NCBI GenBank assembly: GCA_019828595.1
Contig: JAHQRK010000031.1
Coordinates: 558,001-622,000, forward strand
DNA from: Aphanomyces cochlioides
Taxonomy: Eukaryota; Oomycota; Saprolegniomycetes; Saprolegniales; Verrucalvaceae
DNA length: 64,000 nucleotides
Reading direction: 5' to 3'
Shown: one piece after another, positions 21,308 to 31,165 of the stretch
How positions within the stretch are numbered: the first letter of the stretch is position 1
Layout: each line of letters opens with the position of its first letter
The notes under the pieces: model-generated
What the model was told of the DNA's origin: nothing
The model's input: only the letters and a program-made list of their open reading frames with translations
The model's database searches: none
Translations under genes and position numbers: made by a program

Positions 21308-21496
21308 TTACAACGAAAATGTTGTTGGCTTCTTTTTTTTATAATCACTAAATGGTTTTCTGGAATTCTGAAAAACTGGCTCAGGATGATGATGTTCTAT
21401 GACTAAATCTTCCATTGTTTGAATTAATTTTTGTTCATTTTCTTTAGCTTTCTTATTATAGTCGTTTAGCGGTCTTTTTACATTGAATATTTTCAT
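21308..21496 (-). CDS. Small basic Lys-rich protein (62 aa)
   Basis: The ORF is in line with its neighbours (11 bp from the gene upstream) and has viral codon use. Two similar segments occur, near the N-terminus (KRPLNDYNKK) and near the C-terminus (RKPFSDYKKK). No family is recognised. It may be a short virion or DNA-binding protein. Confidence 0.5.
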   Translation of the reverse strand: MKIFNVKRPLNDYNKKAKENEQKLIQTMEDLVIEHHHPEPVFQNSRKPFSDYKKKKPTTFSL

Positions 21497-21506
21497 TGTA
21501 TACTTG

Positions 21507-22748
21507 CTATATTAATTGGCTGATAATTTTATTGAAATCTTTTTCTCCAATTTGATTGTTTTGAAAAAGATATATTGACATTTTCTTCAGTTCAGATTTG
21601 ACTTTTGGATTATCATTTCCAAGCTTCAATTCAGCTAATAATTTATCAAATTCAGCTTTATATTTATCTAGACCTTGGCGAGGATCAAAAAGAGGTTTTC
21701 TAAGCGTTTGCAAAATTTTACAAAATTTCAATAGATCATAAAATATTTCTTTATCGGAATTATTTAGCTGAGCATAAGCAGTATAGTCTACCGTTTTATC
21801 AAATGCGAGAGTTTTAATGATACTAACCAAATCATCCGATATTTTGAATCTTTTAAAACAAACATTAGCGCTTGGATATCGTAAGCTCAAATAGCCTTCA
21901 GCTAAAGCGCTTAGAGTGATATACTTATCTCCAATTTGTTTATAAAGATAGTCTTTTTCTAGATTATGATTGCCAGCACCAACTAAACCTCTTCCTACTA
22001 ATCTACGTTTCCGAGTAAAGATTTTGCTAAAACCTGTTCCTTCTTCCTTCTTAATTGGTATCTCTGATTTAGGAGAAGTAGAGTTTATTGTAAGACCTTT
22101 TAATGCTTTAGCTGCGTTGTTTGCATTTTTTTCTTCGTCTAGAACTTTGTCAATATAATTTTTTGTTTCAATCCAATCATATTTTGATTGAATACCATTA
22201 ATTGTCACTAATTCATCGCCAAATGCTTTATAAATTTTACCTTCCGCCCCAATATAGTGCAAATTGTCTTTAGATCCATTTTGAAAGATTGGATTTATCT
22301 TTTTAGGGATTAAGATTTTACCTTTTATTTCATCTTTATAAACATCTATAATGTCTTTTCTTGCTTGTATGTTTTTTTTCTTCAACGTAGATGGTGATGA
22401 TTTTGGAGATGGTTTAGGAGCTGGAGGTTTTTCTTCTAATTCTTCCTCTTCATATTGAGTTATCAATGGATCAAATTTGTTATTTGTTTTAACATTTGCT
22501 TGAACCCCTGCTTCTGTCTTAATAGCTGATTTTGTTTGATATTTTGATTCTGGAGCAATTTTTACTAATTTCATAGCCTGAGGATATTGATACGAATTAT
22601 CTAAATTGACTCCTTGTTGATCGCTGAAATAAGCATTTGCATATGCTTGTTTCTTTAAATTATCAATTTCTTCATCATATTTGATTTGATCGTAATAAGC
22701 TTTTAGCTTTTCGCGCTTATCTTTGAGAGATTTGTAAGAAGGAAACAT
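21507..22748 (-). CDS. Unknown Polinton protein, 413 aa
   Basis: The N-terminal ~45 residues are charged and likely coiled coil. Residues ~90-135 are disordered and Pro/Ser-rich. A middle segment has RKRRLVGRGLVGAG. The C-terminal ~150 residues are helical and better ordered. No enzyme motif is visible. The position between the virion genes and the integrase and its composition suggest a structural or scaffolding protein, but this is inference. The ORF is intact and reads continuously. Confidence 0.6.
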   Translation of the reverse strand: MFPSYKSLKDKREKLKAYYDQIKYDEEIDNLKKQAYANAYFSDQQGVNLDNSYQYPQAMKLVKIAPESKYQTKSAIKTEAGVQANVKTNNKFDPLITQYEEEELEEKPPAPKPSPKSSPSTLKKKNIQARKDIIDVYKDEIKGKILIPKKINPIFQNGSKDNLHYIGAEGKIYKAFGDELVTINGIQSKYDWIETKNYIDKVLDEEKNANNAAKALKGLTINSTSPKSEIPIKKEEGTGFSKIFTRKRRLVGRGLVGAGNHNLEKDYLYKQIGDKYITLSALAEGYLSLRYPSANVCFKRFKISDDLVSIIKTLAFDKTVDYTAYAQLNNSDKEIFYDLLKFCKILQTLRKPLFDPRQGLDKYKAEFDKLLAELKLGNDNPKVKSELKKMSIYLFQNNQIGEKDFNKIISQLI

Positions 22749-22777
22749 CGTTACTATATAAATACCAAAATATTAGT

Positions 22778-23869
22778 TTACTCTTTACTAAAATAAATAG
22801 TCTCTAACGTTGATCTTTTGTTTTTATTGATCAATCTAAGGTTTTTCTGAGGTTCCCATGATTCGCTACCATCAGACCATTTAACTAGGTATTTGAAACC
22901 ATTTTTAACTTTTCTATGATCCAAGATATCTTTAGCTTCAAAAATATCGTTGTTTCCAGTCTCAGCATCAGTGATTTTAGCTTGAACAACCTTTAAATCA
23001 TTTGGTGATTTGTAAAGTATATGTTTATTTTTTGATCTAAGTTCGAATTTGTATCCATCTAGCCCAATAATTTCGTAGACAGCTTTAGACCATTGAGCTT
23101 TTTCTTTATCAAAAGTCCCTTTTTCTAATCTATATCTAACGTGATCTCCAATTTCGAATTTCTTCGATATATCTTTAAGCAAATTATCGTTGTGTTTTAA
23201 CTCTGAATCGATAATTTGACCTTTATTTTCATTTGGTGTACTTCCTATAGAGCTGTGGTAAGTGTTATTATAGTTGCTAATAACTGAATTTATCAGTTTC
23301 TGTGTTAATGTTTTCGGGTTAATTTTAATTAATCGTTGTTTGATAGTCCTAATAAACCGATCGATTTTTCCTAGCACTGCGTGATCACCTACCTCATTAT
23401 TGTAATGCTCAATTTGATTCTTTTTTAAGAAATTCTCTACTGCATTCGATATAAACTCGCTCCCATTGTCGCTCGTGATTATTTGAACATTATTCTCTTT
23501 AATAAATTTATCTAATGCCTTTATTATTGTTTCAGCTCTTTTATTATCTAAAACCCTAGCAAAACCAATTCTTGAATTAATATTCACGGCGATAAACACT
23601 GTTTTGGAACCGAAAAACATTAAATCCATTTGCCAAGAATCAGGATTATTACTTGCGATTTTAAAGTATTCTTTTGATTTATTTGTAGTTTGATGTTGTT
23701 GAACAATATCCTGTTTAGCGTACCATTCTTTTATTTGCTTTAGGGTTATCTCAGGATTAATTTTTTTGGCTTTAATATATAACTTATCAGCTGATATGAA
23801 CCCAGTTGAAGGATCATTATATAATTTTGAAATCAAACGATCTCTCGATCTTAGATCTCGTTCTGTCAT
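22778..23869 (-). CDS. RVE-type integrase with chromodomain (363 aa)
   Basis: The catalytic core has Asp82 (WQMDLMF), Asp134 (SDNGSEF) and, exactly 35 residues later, Asp170 (LGKIDRFIRT), where retroviral integrases have Glu. An SH3-like segment (GDHVRYRL) follows, and then a C-terminal chromodomain (about 307-343, YLVKWSDGSESWEP). The enzyme joins the element's ends to the target and produces the 6 bp duplication; the chromodomain may steer it to marked chromatin. The gene ends a short minus-strand run that starts with the polymerase 20 bp upstream. Confidence 0.92.
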   Translation of the reverse strand: MTERDLRSRDRLISKLYNDPSTGFISADKLYIKAKKINPEITLKQIKEWYAKQDIVQQHQTTNKSKEYFKIASNNPDSWQMDLMFFGSKTVFIAVNINSRIGFARVLDNKRAETIIKALDKFIKENNVQIITSDNGSEFISNAVENFLKKNQIEHYNNEVGDHAVLGKIDRFIRTIKQRLIKINPKTLTQKLINSVISNYNNTYHSSIGSTPNENKGQIIDSELKHNDNLLKDISKKFEIGDHVRYRLEKGTFDKEKAQWSKAVYEIIGLDGYKFELRSKNKHILYKSPNDLKVVQAKITDAETGNNDIFEAKDILDHRKVKNGFKYLVKWSDGSESWEPQKNLRLINKNKRSTLETIYFSKE

Positions 23870-23889
23870 TACAGCTTTAAAATATTCGT

Positions 23890-26800
23890 CTATATATCTA
23901 GTGGTATTGTTTGTATGCCATCTTCAAGAACTTTTCGTTTATCATAATAATAACTACACGCATTTTTAAATGTCTTATATGTGATCATCGTATTTGTTTC
24001 CTTATCCATTCGAAATCCTGTATTAGAACCTTTCAGAGTAATTTTATTTTTGATGATATCTTCAAATCGCTCTGGTTGAAGCAAGTCTTTGTTTCGACCC
24101 TTTTGAACTCCTTTAGCTGAGAGTTTAATCTTTGGCGTTATCATTTTTTTGTCTTTTTTCGAATAGACTTCATCAGGTAGATAGCAAATATAATTCTTCG
24201 AGGCCAAAGAAATCATAGCATTGCATCGATATTCTTCTTTGAAAAGTCCTGGTTTACGTTTATCAAAAGCTGCATTTTCTTTTGTATCATCTCTCGGAAA
24301 CCAATCAAATTTATGATTCTCGAAATGTTCTTTCATCTCTGGCTTGATTAGATTTTTGAATGGTTCTTCATCGCTAAAAGCAATGTAAGCACTATCTGTG
24401 TCCATTTCTAAATACTCAAAGTCGCTACGATCAATATATTTATCCACACAATCATAATAGAATTCAAGCATACGTAATTTAGCAAGCTGATAAATCGCGA
24501 TACTTAGATGAATAGGATTGTTCATTTTTATGCGGCGTTTTACTTTAGTTATCTCATAAGATCCATTTATTTCAACAAGATCGTAAAATCTATTTGATTC
24601 AATTAGTTTATCTAAATTACTATCATCACTATGATATTCAACCTCTTTATGCTTTGATTTATCCATTCCACTGCGTCCAAAAGCGGAATTACCAATAAGT
24701 TTCATCGTTTCAGCTTTTATCGATTTATATTGCCAATCATTATATTTTTCCTGTCTTTCACTTTCTTCCCGATCTCCTCCTCTTCGAGCGTTTGATACTT
24801 CGTTTTCAAATTCCTTGAATGGTTGAAATCTACTAGCCTTAATGAATGAATACATTTTTGTAATGACTAAACCATGCTCTAAATACCATTTTAACAACGG
24901 TGTATAGACTAGAATTTTAACTCCAAAGTAGCTTGAAATCAATTTTCTTGACTCTTTTCTTCTACTATTCATTTCAAGAGATTGGTTAAATTCGTACATA
25001 TGATCTCCAATAATCTCCTTCTCTGGAATAATAGAGGCATTTTTAAATATCGGACACATTTCTGAAAAGTGTTCTTTTAGGTGATCAGGGGTCTCAATAT
25101 CGCATTCAAGAAATCCAAACAGCTTATCCGATTTAATATCTTCAATGATATTGTCGTAAATATCAATCATCGTTAATCTACCACAAGGCATATCATTTCC
25201 AAGAGCCCAAAGATATAAAGCGTTCGCATCGAATCCAATTACTTTCTTACAAATCTTAGATCCGTTTCTTATATATGTTTCATTTCTTTTAGCGAATCTC
25301 TTGAATATGATAGAAGGCCCACCTGCAATGTTTTGTTTCATCTTGTAGAAAATATCCTTGTTTTCTTCATCAATCTCATATACTAAACGATGAGAATTAT
25401 ATTCAGTCAACTTCATTCTTCTGAAACTAGCCATATTCATATCTTTACGAGCAACATTACAACTAATGCAAGTCATTGTAATATTACCATCAATATGCCC
25501 AATTTTGTTGTTGATTCTATCAGCTGATACGTTTTCTTTATTTAAAGCACATTTACAATGACTACAAGAATATTGCTGCTTTTTTAATTCTTCATCTAAA
25601 TGTTGGATAGTTAAATCGAATTCTCTTTTAGCTTTCTTATCTTGATCGTAATATCCGTTGTATCTGTCTTCTGGAAAATCAAATGGTTCCCCCTTTTGTT
25701 TCGGAATAGGTAGCATATTTTTGTTAGAAATTTGATACATCACTTTTTCCGCTAATGATGGGAGAGAAACACCATCAATCAACATATCTAAGTCAAATCT
25801 TTTATAGAGATCTCGTTGGGCAATTATTGCTGCTACAAATGGTTTTACATCTAGATTGTTATACCATTCAAGTAAATCTTTAACCGATTTCATATTATAA
25901 TAATTCCATACCCATTTAATACGTTCATAATCATCTTTACTCATTTTCGTTTGTCTGAATTCACTATGAAATGCTTCGATTGGAGGTAATTTATTTTCAT
26001 CAAGAACTTCATAACTAGTTAAATATTCATATGGAAAGAAACCCTTTCCTAAACAACAAGTGCATTGAATTTTATTTGGGCACTTACATCCACCGAGATA
26101 CGTTTTTAGATACGAATCTAATGAAGCATCAGGTGGAAGATAATTCTTAATATCAAGCATTTTTAGATTATCCGTAGTGATACACATGTAATTTGGATTT
26201 TTAATCACTAATTGCTTTTCATCTTTATTGAAATCTCCAATGATTGAAAATAATTCGTTTTTAACTACATTTAAATCGTATCGTCCTGAATTAAAGCCAA
26301 CTAACGGAACTTGGTATAGAGTTTTGTAAAGACTCTTGATGTCTCTGTTGAAGTCATTGTTTAAAATATCATATCTAACGTAGTGTAGATAATCAATTAA
26401 ATTTTTAACATCATCCCCATATTCATTTTCTTCAATTAGTTCCTTTATCTCATTCTTACTTTTTTCGGTCAAATATTTATTTTTTTCTAAAATAGCTATT
26501 ATTAATCCTCTAAATTTAATGAAATTGTATTTTGATATTTGGTTTGATACTTCATTGATGTATTTAAACATATCGGTTAATAATTTTTTTGAATCACTAT
26601 TTGTTATAAATTTAGTTTGTTTAGTCAAGCTATCACAAATTGATACGCTAACTAGTTTGTGTCTAGTTGTATATTCAGTTGATTCTCCGTGTTTCTCAGA
26701 AATTTTTTCAAGGATAGCTTCAAAATCATAGCAAATAAAATGATCGATGTAGTGATTAATGCTAGAAATATCATATTTTCTCAATAGAGATTTGATAGTG

Positions 26801-28017
26801 TTTTCTTGAGGCTTATATACTTTTGGTTTCTTAGAAAATGAATCAATCGTTTCATATTTACATTCTACATTTTGCCTATGAGATTTACGCTGATTAGATG
26901 TCTTAAAAATCATATTGCATATTAGACATGGGTAATAACTATCAAGTTTATTAATATCCTTAATTAACATAGCATGACCTTTGTAGCTAAGAATATTAAC
27001 GTTTTTTAAGTAATTATTAACTTCTCCACATTTAGCCATATATGAAGCAGGTTTGTCATTATTTTGTCTAAATGTGGTCTTAGAATCACGAATTGAAATT
27101 AAACGATTGTTATCCATATTCCATTCGAATACGTTAAGATTTATTTTAAAACATTGTTCCAATTTATCAAACTCCATCAAATCAATCGGATCAGTTTCTC
27201 GGAATTTTTTAAGTGTAAACTCTTCACCTTTGAATTCGCAATATTTCTTGAAAGCATCTTTAACATCAGATTTTAGTCTTCTTGGGTCATTTACGCTCTC
27301 TTTTAGATAATAAGCAATACAATAGAACACACATTTGTTTTCGGTTGGACCGAAATTAGAGATAATGTAATTATTGGTTTTTATCTTATCAGGTATTTCA
27401 ATTTCCTCACCTAAACGATGTGATCTGTTAATAATCTTCATTGTAAATCCAACGATTCTATTCACTTTCCAAGAAGAGCTTGGATATGAAATTTTATCAG
27501 CTAAATCATTTTGATTGAAGAAGTTAATAATTTTAGTTTGAATGTCATCTCGACTATTAATGAATATCGCTCTTGGAAAGATACTTGTATTGAAACCATC
27601 TCTAAATTCTCTTTCTTCTCCAGTGATGATATTGACCAAAATATAGTCAAGAAATATTTGAACTTTGAATGCAGTTGTTTTAGATAAGCAAATTTTTTTA
27701 ATCTTATCAATTACTTGTGTTTGATTTGAATTAAAGAAATGATGAGTATCAACAGTTCTTCCTTGAGTAAATTTATATCCGGCGTCTTTTTTCTTAATAT
27801 GATTATTCAAAATTTCTAAGCGATATGATTCGGTAGATGATTTGGGGAAAAGATTTTTATATTCTTCAACCAATGCTCTTTTATTTTTTGGAGTTAATTT
27901 GCTTACGTATGTATATCGTCCATTGATTGATCTAATTTTAAATCTGTATCCGCCATCTCGCCATTGTTTTAATGGAACTTTTAGAAATTTTAATCCTTTA
28001 AATTCTTCGGGAGTCAT
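23890..28017 (-). CDS. Protein-primed DNA polymerase B with HNH insertion (1375 aa)
   Basis: Family B motifs are all present: ExoI YDFEA (~430), ExoII FNSGRYDLN (~575), polymerase A FDANALYL (~929), B KLIGNSAFG (~1106) and C DTDS (~1206). The N-terminal part has an OTU-protease-like segment (NKCVFYCIAYYL, ~228) and a C2H2 finger (~364-386), as in other Polinton polymerases. Between exonuclease and palm (815-860) lies an HNH/endonuclease VII-like zinc domain: C-x2-C, then ADRINNKIGH, then C-x2-C-N. The enzyme replicates the linear genome from a protein primer. The length is at the upper end of the family and the ORF is intact. Confidence 0.95.
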   Translation of the reverse strand: MTPEEFKGLKFLKVPLKQWRDGGYRFKIRSINGRYTYVSKLTPKNKRALVEEYKNLFPKSSTESYRLEILNNHIKKKDAGYKFTQGRTVDTHHFFNSNQTQVIDKIKKICLSKTTAFKVQIFLDYILVNIITGEEREFRDGFNTSIFPRAIFINSRDDIQTKIINFFNQNDLADKISYPSSSWKVNRIVGFTMKIINRSHRLGEEIEIPDKIKTNNYIISNFGPTENKCVFYCIAYYLKESVNDPRRLKSDVKDAFKKYCEFKGEEFTLKKFRETDPIDLMEFDKLEQCFKINLNVFEWNMDNNRLISIRDSKTTFRQNNDKPASYMAKCGEVNNYLKNVNILSYKGHAMLIKDINKLDSYYPCLICNMIFKTSNQRKSHRQNVECKYETIDSFSKKPKVYKPQENTIKSLLRKYDISSINHYIDHFICYDFEAILEKISEKHGESTEYTTRHKLVSVSICDSLTKQTKFITNSDSKKLLTDMFKYINEVSNQISKYNFIKFRGLIIAILEKNKYLTEKSKNEIKELIEENEYGDDVKNLIDYLHYVRYDILNNDFNRDIKSLYKTLYQVPLVGFNSGRYDLNVVKNELFSIIGDFNKDEKQLVIKNPNYMCITTDNLKMLDIKNYLPPDASLDSYLKTYLGGCKCPNKIQCTCCLGKGFFPYEYLTSYEVLDENKLPPIEAFHSEFRQTKMSKDDYERIKWVWNYYNMKSVKDLLEWYNNLDVKPFVAAIIAQRDLYKRFDLDMLIDGVSLPSLAEKVMYQISNKNMLPIPKQKGEPFDFPEDRYNGYYDQDKKAKREFDLTIQHLDEELKKQQYSCSHCKCALNKENVSADRINNKIGHIDGNITMTCISCNVARKDMNMASFRRMKLTEYNSHRLVYEIDEENKDIFYKMKQNIAGGPSIIFKRFAKRNETYIRNGSKICKKVIGFDANALYLWALGNDMPCGRLTMIDIYDNIIEDIKSDKLFGFLECDIETPDHLKEHFSEMCPIFKNASIIPEKEIIGDHMYEFNQSLEMNSRRKESRKLISSYFGVKILVYTPLLKWYLEHGLVITKMYSFIKASRFQPFKEFENEVSNARRGGDREESERQEKYNDWQYKSIKAETMKLIGNSAFGRSGMDKSKHKEVEYHSDDSNLDKLIESNRFYDLVEINGSYEITKVKRRIKMNNPIHLSIAIYQLAKLRMLEFYYDCVDKYIDRSDFEYLEMDTDSAYIAFSDEEPFKNLIKPEMKEHFENHKFDWFPRDDTKENAAFDKRKPGLFKEEYRCNAMISLASKNYICYLPDEVYSKKDKKMITPKIKLSAKGVQKGRNKDLLQPERFEDIIKNKITLKGSNTGFRMDKETNTMITYKTFKNACSYYYDKRKVLEDGIQTIPLDI

Positions 28018-28137
28018 TGGATATATTTGTCAAATTATAAAATTTTTGAAAGTTTTAAAATCTTGATATTATATTATAATATTAAAATTATATATCAAGA
28101 TAGAAAAATTTTTATATGATACAAAAAAATTAAATAA
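28018..28137. promoter_or_regulatory. Polymerase upstream region with inverted ATATCAAGAT pair
   Basis: This gap is extremely AT-rich. It holds ATCTTGATAT at 28060-28069 and its inverse at 28092-28101, which together could form a hairpin or a dimeric protein site upstream of the polymerase. Confidence 0.45.
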
Positions 28138-28332
28138 TTATACTTCAATATTACTTAATTCTTTTATATATTTCTTCAATTGATTACGACTTTTTCTTTC
28201 TTCTGCATGTGCTCTGTCATAGTCTCTCTGCCAAGCAAGAAGTTTATCTTTTACTTTAGCTCTATATTTTCGCAATGATTCACGCTGAGCTGCGATTCTT
28301 TCTTCATCTGTTTTATAAATTGTTTTACCCAT
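28138..28332 (-). CDS. Small basic helical protein (64 aa)
   Basis: Start is taken at the Met at 28332 (MGKTIYKTDEER). The longer 84-aa ORF adds an AT-rich hydrophobic head that looks like translated promoter. The protein is highly charged and helical, with an Arg/Lys-rich DEERIAAQRESLRKYRAK region followed by a heptad-like tail. Similar short TDEER-type proteins occur in mobile elements. A DNA-binding role is inferred. Confidence 0.55.
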   Translation of the reverse strand: MGKTIYKTDEERIAAQRESLRKYRAKVKDKLLAWQRDYDRAHAEERKSRNQLKKYIKELSNIEV

Positions 28333-28484
28333 AATCACCTTATGTATATATATATAAGAAAAAAATATCAAGATTGATTTAATTATTTTCATAACTTAAA
28401 TACAATTCATTTTCAGTCATCTTGATATTATACTTACTGTTAATAATTCTTATATCAAGATTAACCCACATTTTGACAACAATT
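28333..28484. promoter_or_regulatory. Right subterminal region with ATATCAAGAT motifs
   Basis: Copies of the ten-base motif lie at 28365-28374, 28419-28428 (inverted) and 28453-28462. TATATATATA occurs near 28345. The role could be origin binding or promoter control; not decided. Confidence 0.45.
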
Positions 28485-28722
28485 TCGCGTATGAGTCATT
28501 TGATTGTTTATAAAACCCCTCCCATGTGTCGAGAATGATTCATCTTATGTCATGGTTTCATCGTAATCCACTTGTTTGGGTGAATGCTAGCATCTGATGA
28601 AAAGGATGGAAAACCTTGATATAGCATCACTAGACTCAGAATCAGCATACAGATGGGACGATTGGTGGTGGTGAGAACTTTTGAAAAAAAATTGCCGGTC
28701 TGTGGCACTAAGTATTACTACT
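28485..28722. repeat. Polinton right terminal inverted repeat
   Basis: It is the reverse complement of 12004-12242 with about seven substitutions and ends TATTACTACT just before TTGGCC. Confidence 0.9.
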
Positions 28723-28728
28723 TTGGCC
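28723..28728. repeat. Polinton target-site duplication, right copy
   Basis: TTGGCC is identical to 11998-12003. Confidence 0.9.
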
Positions 28729-29089
28729 GAAGGAGTTACCGCTCTGGACCAATATGTCTTCTCCCCACAGAATGACGGACGTGGACGAGCCAAGTATTGT
28801 CAATCAAAGAAATCAACGACTTGAAACCTTGATTGTATCCAGACTATATCAGCATCTGACACAACAAATAGACGTCTCCAAAAGCTCATCACTTGACACG
28901 AACAAAGACTTGCAGCTTCGTCTCCATATTGCACCCTGAGATGCTGTTAATGAAGCATGGTGAGGGACACAAGAATGATAATCCACAAGTTCGTACCCTT
29001 GTACTGTGTATAGTTCGTCCTTCGTGATGGTGTCTTGGGAGATCGGAGCGTTCGTGCGACAAAGCGATGGTACAAGTGATACTCCATAA
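28729..29089. other. Sequence between Polinton and DUF4419 copy C
   Basis: A 56-codon open frame starts at ATG 28772 (beginning MTDVDEPSIVNQRN) and stops at 28939. It might be a truncated exon, but no family is recognised. Confidence 0.3.
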
Positions 29090-29695
29090 AAGCTTGTAGA
29101 CAGGATATTCTCCAAGCATTACCGATCAAAGCCTCCTTCGCAACCTCCAAGAGTGGCTTTGTCTTGGGAGCGATTCAAGCATACAACCAGCATCACAACC
29201 TTGTCATTCGCCCTGATGACGTCTGGCTCGCCATCATGGTTCAGTTTGGCTTTTTTGTGAATGGCAATGCGGAAACCCTGCACGACTCGCTCGTCAGGCA
29301 TCAAGGTCAGAAAGAGCTCAGAGAGGATGGATTCGGCACCTTGTACAGTGCTGATTATGGAGGAATGGCGACTCAAATGATCGGTAAGATGGAAGAACAC
29401 CCCGTGGATCCATCGATGGGAGAGTGGATCCTTCCTTCCTTCTCGACGACAACGGACCATGATCGTATCGTCGGCAGTGTTGTCGTGATGGCCACAATGA
29501 AGAAGTATTTCAAGTACACTTTCGGACTGATGTGTGGCATTCCAAATGTGACTCTCCTTGGAACTGTCGAAGACTGGGAAGCGGTTCGATCTCGCGTTGA
29601 CCATTTGAAGCAATTTGGCGGTCACATGGTGGAGTGGGTCGAGACGCTCAGTGGTGTCTTGGATCAATTCGTCGCATCTGCCAATATACGTCAGT
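29090..29695 (+). pseudogene. DUF4419 protein gene, copy C (truncated)
   Basis: The reading starts within the domain at QALPIKASFATSKSG (no signal peptide or start) and follows the family well through the RPDDVWLAIMVQ and NGNAET segments and DQFVASA at about 29680. It then leaves the homology abruptly, so the C-terminal ~100 residues are missing. It is most similar to copy B and occupies the mirror position across the Polinton. Confidence 0.7.
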
Positions 29696-31165
29696 CGATT
29701 TTGATTGGCTTTGATCAAATGTATCTTCTAAAAAGCGCGCCAAACTCTCATTTTCAAATTTGTGATCCGGAGAACAGACTGTCCGCCGTCTTGAGGAAGT
29801 GACATCTCATCATGCGTGATGGACGTCAAAATCTATTTTGCAACGTGAAACGAGAATGAACATGCAGTATGATGGTTGTGTGGTCGAAGTTTTGTACTCC
29901 AAATGTTCATGGTGCGTTTCTTTCTCGCTGTGCATGACCAGGAAGAAAATAAAGTATCGCTCTTGACAAGACGATGTGCTATTAGTCTACCCGAGGTGAG
30001 TGACATTAGAAGTGCGTATCTCATGCGCCTCTCTCCTGGATTGTTATGGTTCCAACCTTGTGATGGGTCATGTGATTCTGCAGAGCTTTGCACGAACACG
30101 GCACTCATTGAATCACCCAATCAATTTAACATGTATTGCTATGGTGAAAAGGACTGACCGCGAGACCGTTTGATTCGAACCGCTAGAGAAACTGCTGCGT
30201 CTGTTTCGACAATGTAAGAAGCGACGAAATCCGCTGAGACCATGCCGATGTGTAGTAGTAGGCTTTGATTGAACTTTGAAATGGATGTGCCCATGAGAGC
30301 GATGGTCTGTTGATTGGTCCCCTGGAAATCTGACCCCTGGACGAATTTTGATGATATCTTGTCCATGGGAAAAAGTCCGATTTTGAGGTAATCCCAGACG
30401 GCGATCATTTACACATCTATATGTCATTTGCAAAATAATCACATTCACCGTATCCATGGTCAAAATTCAAAAGTATGACGAGCATCAATGCAAGCAATGT
30501 CAAGAGATGTCGACAACACAAGATAATTCCGTCGAGATGGATGCAAACAAGTCTGATGAGTGTTTTGATGCGTTCCACGGAAAAAGACGATGACAAGGGT
30601 CGTTCAAGTCCATGAAAACTGTGAAGGCCGAGCTCGCTAGATATCGGTATTTTGGTCTCGTCGACTGGTATGAAATGCGATAAGTTCACATTCGATCGGA
30701 CAAAGCTCAGTTACAAGCCCATCCGAGATTTGCCAATGATACTCAAGCTTGTCAAATTTTCTAGCCAATCAAATATCATCATTCGAGCTGTGAACCAATC
30801 AAAACGTCCCATTATCCCGTACTTTCTTTTCCCAATCATGGACTCATTCGTTGCCTTGTTTGCTTCATCTGCCGACTGAAGTCAACTCCAACACTATCTA
30901 TTGACAGCAGCATGGCCAACTCGACGCTTTGCTCTGCCTGCTGATGAACCTACGGTAAACTTCCAAGCGTTGTATGACGATCGCAACATTCAAAAAGTGA
31001 TCCTGCACATTGTGCATATCCTTCCCACTATCATCGCCATAAGCTTCGAACAAGGACGAAAAGGCAACAGCAATGGACTAGGCGTATGTCTTCCTGAGAT
31101 CACGAGACACAAATGGCCCTATCAACACAAGAAAACTAGATGGTGTTGTCCGTCTGCGGCATTGG
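29696..31165. other. Spacer of right inverted-duplication arm
   Basis: No gene is recognised. Segments at 30590-30620 and 30720-30900 are inverted matches to 10100-10130 and 9780-9960 in the left arm. The short ORFs here have no family likeness. Confidence 0.45.

Larger units (their letters stand above)
12004..28722. mobile_element. Polinton/Maverick element (16.7 kb)
   Basis: The element starts AGTAGTAATA and ends in the inverse TATTACTACT, with ~239 bp terminal inverted repeats and a TTGGCC target duplication. It encodes protein-primed DNA polymerase B, an RVE-type integrase, a packaging ATPase, an adenain-like protease, major and minor capsid proteins and a fibre-like protein. This is the full gene set of a virus-like Polinton. 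All large viral ORFs are intact, and the two terminal repeats differ at about seven positions. The element is AT-rich compared with the host flanks, except for the CRN gene at its left end. It sits between the two arms of an inverted duplication of DUF4419 genes. Confidence 0.95.
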
